This document shows, in pieces, positions 57,092 to 64,000 of a DNA stretch of 64,000 bases. The translations under genes were made by a program, and so were the position numbers. Within the stretch, counting starts at the first letter, position 1. Every line of letters starts with the position of its first letter. The DNA comes from Tetragenococcus osmophilus. GTDB lineage: Bacteria > Bacillota > Bacilli > Lactobacillales > Enterococcaceae. The DNA is taken from contig NZ_CP027783.1 in NCBI RefSeq assembly GCF_003795125.1, forward strand, positions 1,550,001 to 1,614,000, written 5' to 3'. Below the pieces are notes generated by a model. The model saw only the letters and a list, made by a program, of their open reading frames with translations. It did no database searches and was not told the DNA's origin.

Positions 57092-60000
57092 ATGGAGGGG
57101 ATTTATGAAAAACAAAATGATTTATGTTTTTTTATTGCATTTATTTTAGTGTCTTTAACAATACCTTTCACAATTGTATATGCAGATCAAGAACCACCTT
57201 TAAAAACTTTCAATATAACATCTAATCGGTCATTAGAAGCTACTGAAGAGACTTTGGAAGAAACAAAGGAAACAGAAGTTGAAGAAACGCTACCTTCTGA
57301 TGAGAATACTACTGAACAAAGTAAAGGTGATAAAAAAAAGCAAGAAGATGCGGAAGATGAAAATAAAGAAAAACGAGAAACTAGTGGAGAAAGTATAGAA
57401 GTTAAGACTCAGTCAGAATTGATAGATGCATTGGATGAAAAAGCAAAAAAAATCAAAATTAGTCGAAGTATAAATTTGACAAGTGAAGTAAATATTAGAG
57501 ATCAGGTTGAAATCGACTGGGGCGGTTATAAGCACGATTTTGGTACTAGTAGGGTCTTTATTCGAGAAGGAGATTTTGATGTTACATTTTTAAATTTTAA
57601 AGCTCATGGAGCTCATAATGCTAATAGTGACGAGAATACTATTCGAAATCATTCGCTCATTTATGGTAATGCTGACAGAGATTGGATAGGAAGGCAATAT
57701 AAATTTACCGGCCGTATCATTTTTAAAGGTAGTTTTGACGTAGTAGACAAAACGGCCTCTACAGTTGTCCGAGCACCTTATGCCGATGTTGAATTCCAAG
57801 GAGCTGCTGGAAATATCGATATGTGGCCTAAACGTAGCGGGGAAGTAGAATGGACGAATCCCGGATGGATTTATTTAGTTCGTGCAAAATCTTTGTTAGT
57901 TAATAATAGTAATTTAACTAGTAATTCTTTGCCCAAATTTTACGGGAGATTGAATTACGATAATAGCAACAACGATGGAAAAGGGTTAATGATAACGGGA
58001 AATTCAACCTTGGATTTTCATAATAAATCGGGTGTCACGGGTTCTTGGGAAGGAGAGATGGTTGAATCTGATGTTGCTAATTTTTCAATAACTATTGATC
58101 AGGGTAGTTCTGTTGCGTTTACTTCTGATATCAAAATAACAAATGAAGAAAACGCGGGTATTATTCAGCTAAAAGGAAGTAATTCTACAGTAGAAGTAAA
58201 AAATAACGGACAGTTAGATATTGATTCAAAATATACAGCTTCCTTACGGATAGCAGGAGAAAATAGTAGGTTAGCGGTAGTGGATGCTGGTAAATTAAAT
58301 ATCGCCCAACGAGGAGACGATAACAAAGCATATAATGCGGGGATTCGTATGGCTCAAGCTGGTTTAAGTCTTATTGTTTCAGGTAAAGATTCGAACCTTA
58401 TTGTTAATAAAGAAGATGGCGCAACACCGGCTATTCGTTTTGAAGATGGGGGTCAGAACTTTGATGTACAAAACGGTGGTTCTTTAGAAGTAACTAATCA
58501 AGGCGATGAAAAGACATACGGCACAGGGGGAGATAGGGGAAATCAAGCAGTTCAATTTATAGATACTTCAGGTTTTCCAGTTCCTTCCTCTTTTACAGTT
58601 GACGGCGAAAGATCAAACATTAAACTACATGCTAATGGAGGGCCAGCGGTCGATGCTACAGCCAAAATGGGATTAAACTTTACAGCTAACAAAGGGACTT
58701 TTTTAGAAGTCGTAGGGGAAACAAATGCAGTTAATAAAGGAATAGTAAGCGGAAAATGGGTGAAAGTAAATCTTAATAATCCTACTTATTTCGACTTTAG
58801 AAATAGGCGTAAAGGTAATGAAGATGATGCGGGAGCTTTCTTATTTCAAGGAAATGAAGAATCAACATTAGATATTAAAAATTCAGCGGTTGCTTTTTGG
58901 TTAAAAGCAGAAGCGTTTCAAGAAAACTTTGATTTGGAACCTACTGAAAATTATGCACCCGCTGATATTTCATTTAGCGGAGCGGACCTTAGAAATTTCT
59001 CAAATGCTTCTATAGATATTGGTAATGCTGATTTAGTCGGAAATGGGGCAATGATGAATGTTAATCGTATCAGTTCTAATAATCAAGTTCCAGAGGTAGA
59101 TCAGTTGATGTTGCCGACAAATGCGGATAAAAGAGTCTATGGTCACGTTTCAGTTCCAGAAGGAGTTAGTTCTGAGATGCGTGATGCATGGGAAGATGAA
59201 GTGAGTTTACAAGTTCAGGTAACTCCCGTAGATTCTCAGAAAGAACCTGTTGTTTTAGAAACAAAAACAATATTAGATATTAGTGGCTATAATCCTTGGG
59301 GAGATGAGAAACCAAATGGCGGTTTTTTTGAAATTCTTATGCCCGAGAATAAGTTTTTAAGCGAAGGAGATAAAGTTGAAGTTATTTCAGCTGAAAAAAC
59401 CGCTAATAACTTACCGGTAACAGAGTTAAATGAAGAGAAAACAACCATAGATATTACACCACCAGAACCTGCTGTATTAGAAAATGAGAACTTAGATATT
59501 AAAACGAGAACAATTAGAGGCAGAGGAGAGCCGGATACTGTAGTTGGATTATGGGTCAATGAACAATTTATACCGGAAACTTCTACTGAAATAGATGAAA
59601 ATGGAAAATTTGAATTAGAAGTTCCAGAAGGGTTACTCAAACCAGAAGACGAAGTGGATATTGTTTTATATGATCAAGCGAATTTAGCAAGTGAGTTAAA
59701 AGATCGACCAATAACTAATACCCAATATGGCAACCGAAACCCTTTGCTCGAAACATTATCCTATCACGATGCGGAATTTTCTCCAGCTCCTAGACTTCTT
59801 AGTTATGGTGAATTAAAACTTTCAGTTCCAGAAGAATTATCCTTTGAGAAGGCTAAACGAACTGGAGTTTTAACTAAAGTAAAAGCGAATAGTAAAGGTA
59901 GATTAAAGGTGACCGATCAAAGTAAAAACAAAGGGGAGTGGTCATTAAGAGTGAGTCAAAGTATGCCCTTTACCGAGCAAGATAATCCTAAAATTCAACT

Positions 60001-60220
60001 AGAAGATGTTTTATTTTATGAAGACAATAATTATAGTCAAGTAATTAATGAAGATGAGTTTGAGATCGCTAAAAGTACAAATGAAAAAAAAGATATAACC
60101 GATCTTAGCCACTTACTAGAAAATTTCCGTTTAGTATTAGATGCAAAAAACCAAAAAGTGGGTCAATTTCAAACAGAACTTAATTGGAACCTTGTAGATG
60201 CGCCAGATGAAGCAGAATAA
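57092..60220 (+). CDS. Large WxL-domain surface protein with beta-helix region; start frame broken at a T7 tract
   Basis: About 1040 residues: signal peptide, acidic Glu/Lys/Thr-rich linker (about 45-100), a long pectate-lyase-like beta-helix region (about 105-650) rich in NNGQLDIDS-type turns, an Ig-like domain near 785-870, and a C-terminal WxL domain with GEWSLRVSQS and LNWNLVDAPDE. WxL domains bind the cell wall non-covalently. The best start, ATG at 57105 behind GGAGGGG, gives MKNKMIYVF and then a stop. One extra T in the run at 57127-57133 would join it to the main frame as a textbook signal peptide. The frame from ATG 57092 lacks a ribosome binding site and a positive N-terminus. This is either phase variation, a frameshift mutation or a sequencing error. 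Confidence 0.85.
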   Translation: MEGIYEKQNDLCFFIAFILVSLTIPFTIVYADQEPPLKTFNITSNRSLEATEETLEETKETEVEETLPSDENTTEQSKGDKKKQEDAEDENKEKRETSGESIEVKTQSELIDALDEKAKKIKISRSINLTSEVNIRDQVEIDWGGYKHDFGTSRVFIREGDFDVTFLNFKAHGAHNANSDENTIRNHSLIYGNADRDWIGRQYKFTGRIIFKGSFDVVDKTASTVVRAPYADVEFQGAAGNIDMWPKRSGEVEWTNPGWIYLVRAKSLLVNNSNLTSNSLPKFYGRLNYDNSNNDGKGLMITGNSTLDFHNKSGVTGSWEGEMVESDVANFSITIDQGSSVAFTSDIKITNEENAGIIQLKGSNSTVEVKNNGQLDIDSKYTASLRIAGENSRLAVVDAGKLNIAQRGDDNKAYNAGIRMAQAGLSLIVSGKDSNLIVNKEDGATPAIRFEDGGQNFDVQNGGSLEVTNQGDEKTYGTGGDRGNQAVQFIDTSGFPVPSSFTVDGERSNIKLHANGGPAVDATAKMGLNFTANKGTFLEVVGETNAVNKGIVSGKWVKVNLNNPTYFDFRNRRKGNEDDAGAFLFQGNEESTLDIKNSAVAFWLKAEAFQENFDLEPTENYAPADISFSGADLRNFSNASIDIGNADLVGNGAMMNVNRISSNNQVPEVDQLMLPTNADKRVYGHVSVPEGVSSEMRDAWEDEVSLQVQVTPVDSQKEPVVLETKTILDISGYNPWGDEKPNGGFFEILMPENKFLSEGDKVEVISAEKTANNLPVTELNEEKTTIDITPPEPAVLENENLDIKTRTIRGRGEPDTVVGLWVNEQFIPETSTEIDENGKFELEVPEGLLKPEDEVDIVLYDQANLASELKDRPITNTQYGNRNPLLETLSYHDAEFSPAPRLLSYGELKLSVPEELSFEKAKRTGVLTKVKANSKGRLKVTDQSKNKGEWSLRVSQSMPFTEQDNPKIQLEDVLFYEDNNYSQVINEDEFEIAKSTNEKKDITDLSHLLENFRLVLDAKNQKVGQFQTELNWNLVDAPDEAE

Positions 60221-60258
60221 CTTCTTATAGTTAATGTATATAGAAAAGGGGGGATGCT

Positions 60259-61263
60259 ATGAAAAAAATGTTAGTGCTAGTGTTTGCTTTTGTTTTTTTA
60301 TTATGTTTTTCAAAAACAGGCCGGGCAGCATCTGAGTTTGATTTTTCAGTACACTTTGATTTACCTAAAAACCAAGTGAGTTCAAATAAGACTTACTTAG
60401 ATCTACTTGTCCAGCCGAATAGTACTCAAAATATTACGTATACATTAAAAAACGATACAGATAAAAAGATCGATGTTTCTGTAAAGGTTCATGAAGCAAG
60501 CACAAATACAAATGGTGTAGTTGAATATGCAAAAAAAGCTGATTTTAAAGATAGTAGTTTAAATAATAAAATGAGCGACTTAGTTACCTATGAGAAAAAA
60601 GTTAGTATACCAGCAAATAGCTCGGTGGAAAAACAAATTACAGTGAATATTCCTAAGGAAAAATTTGATGGAGTCATTGCTGGAGGAATTACTTTTCAAG
60701 AAATAAACGAAGAAGATAAAGAAGTAAAAAAGGGAGTAGGTGTTGAAAGTACTTTTTCAATGACAAAGGCAATCCTACTTAGAAACAATAAAAAAAGTAT
60801 TTCTCCTGAATTGCAATTAAAAGAGGTCTCCCCTATTACTCTAAATTCTAGAAGTGTCATCCAAGCTGTAATTCAAAATGATCGGCCGGCATATATATTT
60901 CAAGGAAAATTTGATACTCGTATTCAAAAGAAAAATTCGAATAAGATACTTTATCAAAAAAAGACAAAGGATATATCTGTCGCACCTAATTCAACGTTTG
61001 GTTATCAGATTCCCCTTGAAGGAAAAAAACTCAAGCCTGGGGAATATCAACTAACCATTCTTGCAAAAGGAGAAAAAAAGAAATGGAAATTACAAAAGGA
61101 TTTTACGGTATCCAAAAAAGATGCCCAAGACTTAGCTAAAGATGATGTAGATATTAATAAAAAAGATTCAAGATGGGGGGTATATTTACTTGGTCTAATA
61201 TTCGTTATTTCGTTAGGAAGTTTCTTTATTTGGAAGTTTATTATAAAAAAGCAAAGGAGATAA
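60259..61263 (+). CDS. DUF916/DUF3324-domain protein of the WxL cluster
   Basis: A 334-residue membrane-anchored surface protein with signal peptide (to about residue 24), a DUF916 region (FDFSVHFDLPKNQVSSNKTY, VQPNSTQNITYTLKN), a DUF3324 region (about 175-290), and a C-terminal membrane helix GVYLLGLIFVISLGSFFIW followed by KKQRR. Such proteins, also called WxLIP, accompany WxL proteins and have been proposed to bind them and peptidoglycan. AAAGGGGGG precedes the ATG. It lies 38 bases behind the large WxL gene and six bases before the small one, in a single operon. Confidence 0.93.
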   Translation: MKKMLVLVFAFVFLLCFSKTGRAASEFDFSVHFDLPKNQVSSNKTYLDLLVQPNSTQNITYTLKNDTDKKIDVSVKVHEASTNTNGVVEYAKKADFKDSSLNNKMSDLVTYEKKVSIPANSSVEKQITVNIPKEKFDGVIAGGITFQEINEEDKEVKKGVGVESTFSMTKAILLRNNKKSISPELQLKEVSPITLNSRSVIQAVIQNDRPAYIFQGKFDTRIQKKNSNKILYQKKTKDISVAPNSTFGYQIPLEGKKLKPGEYQLTILAKGEKKKWKLQKDFTVSKKDAQDLAKDDVDINKKDSRWGVYLLGLIFVISLGSFFIWKFIIKKQRR

Positions 61264-61269
61264 AATAGT

Positions 61270-62040
61270 ATGAAAAAATTATCAGCATTAGGTGTTGTAT
61301 TAATCGGGTTAGGAATTTTGACAGGAATAAATGGAACAATTGTTGACGCTGATAGCAGTGCTACTACCTCAGCAAATGCTACAGTTGAAAAACCAGACCC
61401 TAACGATCCAGAAGACACTGGGGAAACAGGTGATGGAGAAACAGGAGATCCTACAGATCCAGATGGAGATGACGAGTACACACCTGATGAATCTAACCCT
61501 GGAACTCCTGGGTTATTACGTATTGATCATGCACCTTCAAGTTTTGATTTTGGCACAATCAAAGTAGGGAGAAAGCAAACAAAATATGCAGGTTTAGAGA
61601 GTGGTTCAGCCACAGATGGAGCTGAAAAATCCGTACCTAACTATGTGAAAGTAACGGATAATACTGGTAACTTCGCAGGTTGGGAATTATCAGTTTCACG
61701 AACAGAGTTTACCAATCAAGAAGATGACACTCAAACATTGGATGGGACAGAACTAAGTTTTAATAATGCTTACGCTAATGCTGGTTCCAAGGGAGCGGGA
61801 ATGCCTACAACTGTAGCTAGTGACGTGAATATTCCTGTTAATTCGAAAACTGTTCTAGTCCAAGCACATGAAAACGAAGGAATGGGAGAATGGTTTTATG
61901 TGTTAGGGGAAAATAACGAAGAAGCTGAAAAATCAGTGGCCTTAGACGTTCCAGTAAAACAATATGCTCCAGGAAATTATTCTTCAACTTTAGATTGGAA
62001 CCTAACAGACGCGCCTAGCGACAGTTCAAATATGGAATAG
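61270..62040 (+). CDS. Small WxL-domain surface protein
   Basis: A 256-residue secreted protein: a signal peptide ending near VDADSS, a spacer of Asp, Glu, Pro, Thr and Gly (DPEDTGETGDGETGDPTDPD), then a complete WxL domain. The domain shows the first motif GWELSVSRTEF and the second LDWNLTDAPSD at the C-terminus. This is the commonest WxL architecture in enterococci. AAAGGAG precedes the ATG. The spacer probably reaches through the wall while the WxL domain holds to it. Confidence 0.94.
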   Translation: MKKLSALGVVLIGLGILTGINGTIVDADSSATTSANATVEKPDPNDPEDTGETGDGETGDPTDPDGDDEYTPDESNPGTPGLLRIDHAPSSFDFGTIKVGRKQTKYAGLESGSATDGAEKSVPNYVKVTDNTGNFAGWELSVSRTEFTNQEDDTQTLDGTELSFNNAYANAGSKGAGMPTTVASDVNIPVNSKTVLVQAHENEGMGEWFYVLGENNEEAEKSVALDVPVKQYAPGNYSSTLDWNLTDAPSDSSNME

Positions 62041-62126
62041 ACAATAATATCTTAAGAATTCAAATTTTTATTGTCATAAACTTAAAGGACATGCTTTAAT
62101 AACGAAAAATAATTAAAGGAGATTTT

Positions 62127-62804
62127 ATGGCAAGATTAATTGAAAATGAAATAGTCGTTGACTATTATAAATCAAAACTAGATAGTAGATTTCCTAAATA
62201 TTTACAGATGAATCTATTTGAGTATTCTGGCAATGAGGACATTGTCATTGAACAAAAATCTATTCAATCATTATATTATTTAGTCGCAGGTGAGGTTAAA
62301 GTATATAACGTATTAGAAAACGGAGAAGAGTTTGTAGTTGCTATAAATTCTTCTCCTGAGATTTTTGGCGAGATAGAATTTTTTCAAAATGTTGATACGC
62401 TTTATAATATCAAATCTTTAGGTACAAGTTACATGTTAGTGATAAATTTTGTTGAATTAAATAAAAATGCCGATAATCTGCAATTAAATCATTTTTTAAC
62501 AGAAAAATTGTCAAGAAAGCTATATGTAAAATCTAATAATAGCATCATTCATTTGAACTTAAGTATTGACGGTAGACTTGCTAATATTATTTACCATAAA
62601 ACAAAAGAGGAGAATTCGAATATAATCACTTTAAATATACGCGAAACTGCAGCTATTATTAATTCTTCTCATCGTCACGTAAACCGCGTGCTTCAACGTT
62701 GGGACAAAAAACAAATTATTACTAGAAATAGTGGAACAATAAATGTGAGAGATCTTTCCTTTTTTGAAGATTTTTCATTAGATAGATCGTATAAATTTCA
62801 ATAA
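62127..62804 (+). CDS. Crp/Fnr-family transcriptional regulator (YeiL-like)
   Basis: A 225-residue regulator with an N-terminal cyclic-nucleotide-type beta-barrel (LYYLVAGEVKVYNVLENGEE, then SSPEIFGEIEFFQNV) and a C-terminal helix-turn-helix, ETAAIINSSHRHVNRVLQRW. It lacks the Arg-Ser phosphate-binding pair of cAMP-binding Crp and has no Cys cluster like Fnr, so the ligand is unknown. AAAGGAG precedes the ATG. Lying between WxL and autolysin-like genes in the same direction, it is a plausible local regulator of this surface locus. Confidence 0.88.
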   Translation: MARLIENEIVVDYYKSKLDSRFPKYLQMNLFEYSGNEDIVIEQKSIQSLYYLVAGEVKVYNVLENGEEFVVAINSSPEIFGEIEFFQNVDTLYNIKSLGTSYMLVINFVELNKNADNLQLNHFLTEKLSRKLYVKSNNSIIHLNLSIDGRLANIIYHKTKEENSNIITLNIRETAAIINSSHRHVNRVLQRWDKKQIITRNSGTINVRDLSFFEDFSLDRSYKFQ

Positions 62805-62827
62805 AGACAGGTAAGGAGGAATTTGTA

Positions 62828-63925
62828 TTGAAGCAAAATAGGTTGTGGAGGCTGTTACTTTTAATATGTGTACCAACTATAGTTACTATACCGAATCATG
62901 TTTTAGCCGACACTCCAGAAATTCATTCATCAACGAAACAATTAGAAAATACCACTGAAAATTCAATAACTAAGGAAAATGAATTTGTAGGACCCGAAAA
63001 AGAAAATAAGGTAACAGAGGAAAGTTTTATAATATCACCTAATGAAACAACATGGGAGTTCATAGATCTTATTGGTGAAGATGCCCACAAAATTGCGCAA
63101 CGGGAAAACTTATACGCTTCGGTTATGATTGCTCAAGCAATTTTGGAAACAAGTAGTGGTCAAAGCCAGCTAAGTCAAGCGCCTTATTACAATATATTTG
63201 GTATTAAAGGTATTTATAAAGGAAAAAGTGTCTCCTTTAATACACTGGAAAATAAAAAGAATGGGGAATTTTATACGACAAATACGACTTTTCGTCATTA
63301 TGAGAATTATGAGGATTCATTAAAAGATTATGCTGAATTGCTAAAAAATGGGTTAATTCAGGATCCTACATTTTATAAAGGTGTCTGGAAAACCGAAGCC
63401 GCTAGTTACGAAGAAGCAACAGCATTTTTAACTGGACGCTATGCGACAGATATTCATTATAATAAAAAGTTAAACGCCTTGATTGAAGCTTATGATTTAA
63501 CAAGTTTTGATGAAACTGGAGATGAAACTAATACTGAGAATACTTATATTTCGCCAGTAAAGGATGCGGTAATTACTTCTACATATGGTGATCGCAACGG
63601 ACGGTTCCATCGTGGGATAGATTTAGCTGCCGGTCAAGGAACAGAAATAAAAGCAGCGAAACAGGGAAAAATAACATATGCAGGGTACCATCCTTCATGG
63701 GGGAATTATGTGACTATCTTACACCCAGATGGTTTAACAACTTTGTATGCTCATTGTAGTCAAAACTTAGCTAAGATCGGACAAAAAGTCGATCAAGGGC
63801 AAACTATTGCTCTTATGGGAAGTACCGGTAATAGTACAGGACCTCACTTACATTTTGAAGTTAATGGATCCCAAACGCTTACTCAAGAGCAATTAATCAA
63901 CCCCTTAACCATATTAAATAGATAA
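62828..63925 (+). CDS. Secreted bifunctional peptidoglycan hydrolase: glucosaminidase (GH73-type) plus M23 peptidase
   Basis: A 365-residue protein starting at a TTG with AAGGAGG upstream. A signal peptide (to about VLADT) is followed by an acidic linker. A glucosaminidase domain (about 80-230) has its likely catalytic Glu107 in IAQAILETSSGQS and the family motif YNIFGIKG. The C-terminal M23 LytM-type domain has zinc ligands His261 and Asp265 (HRGIDLA) and His342 in PHLHFE, with His340 catalytic. All key residues are present, so both glycan and peptide bonds may be cut. No LysM or choline-binding repeats were seen. It closes the WxL locus. Confidence 0.92.
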   Translation: MKQNRLWRLLLLICVPTIVTIPNHVLADTPEIHSSTKQLENTTENSITKENEFVGPEKENKVTEESFIISPNETTWEFIDLIGEDAHKIAQRENLYASVMIAQAILETSSGQSQLSQAPYYNIFGIKGIYKGKSVSFNTLENKKNGEFYTTNTTFRHYENYEDSLKDYAELLKNGLIQDPTFYKGVWKTEAASYEEATAFLTGRYATDIHYNKKLNALIEAYDLTSFDETGDETNTENTYISPVKDAVITSTYGDRNGRFHRGIDLAAGQGTEIKAAKQGKITYAGYHPSWGNYVTILHPDGLTTLYAHCSQNLAKIGQKVDQGQTIALMGSTGNSTGPHLHFEVNGSQTLTQEQLINPLTILNR

Positions 63926-63931
63926 TTAGTA

Positions 63932-63980
63932 TTAAAAACAAGTCGCAGATTTATTTCAGTCTTCCGACTTGTTTTTATAA
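63932..63980 (+). terminator. Terminator of the WxL locus
   Basis: AAAAACAAGTCG and CGACTTGTTTTT form a 12-bp stem with a 19-base loop. Confidence 0.88.
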
Positions 63981-64000
63981 TTAAACAAAAAAACTAGCGT

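Overview
The window reads as a chromosomal segment of a low-GC, Gram-positive lactic acid bacterium of the family Enterococcaceae. Remembered features of the 16S variable regions, together with LtaS, WxL surface proteins, methionine T-box control and a mannose-type PTS, point to Tetragenococcus. The genus is an inference from memory of 16S sequences and was not aligned.

Layout, left half. The window opens inside an IS30-family element (1-1197 or 1219). Then come a small unrecognised gene, a two-component system next to a reduced FtsX-type ABC pair (2555-6020), the lipoteichoic acid synthase gene ltaS, and an rRNA methyltransferase-aroD-YbaK group. After these come gdhA, pgi, a 52-codon gene, a TVP38-type membrane protein, a two-gene ThrE-like exporter, a TetR regulator, tRNA-Ser(CGA) and a HAD phosphatase. 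A complete IS1634-family element (18582-20541), flanked by a perfect 85-86 bp direct repeat, separates the HAD gene from a purine permease. Central metabolism follows: dnaE, pfkA-pyk, yceD-rpmF, gnd and an ArlRS/CovRS-like two-component system. Next is a complete rRNA operon (16S-23S-5S) with twelve tRNA genes behind it.

Right half. It is accessory and rich in scars. The terminator of the rRNA/tRNA operon has been split in its loop by an internally deleted ISL3-family element with a perfect 8-bp target duplication. A second IS30 copy, with an identical predicted transposase and in inverted orientation, has removed the 5' part of a glycyl-radical enzyme gene. Beyond it lie a DUF6440 gene and its decayed relatives, a DUF2268 metalloprotease, an intact IS1380-family element with a 5-bp target duplication, and an XRE regulator with three matching operator-like palindromes. 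An eight-gene polyol-type operon follows (48550-54758): four mannose-family PTS proteins, two tandem mannitol-phosphate-dehydrogenase-like proteins, a fructose-6-phosphate-aldolase-like protein and an epimerase resembling allulose-6-phosphate epimerase. Then come a decayed and an intact methionine-type T-box on either side of a Rid-family gene, the latter leading to a solitary MetQ lipoprotein.

The last 7 kb is a cell-surface locus: a large WxL beta-helix protein whose signal-peptide frame is broken at a T7 tract, a DUF916/DUF3324 protein, a small WxL protein, a Crp/Fnr-like regulator, and a secreted enzyme with glucosaminidase and M23 peptidase domains.

The most interesting points are the polyol operon with its unusual dehydrogenase pair, the possible T-tract switch in the WxL protein, the transposon inside the rRNA terminator loop, the long target duplication that copied a PurBox-like site, and the repeated T-box/DUF6440 scars.
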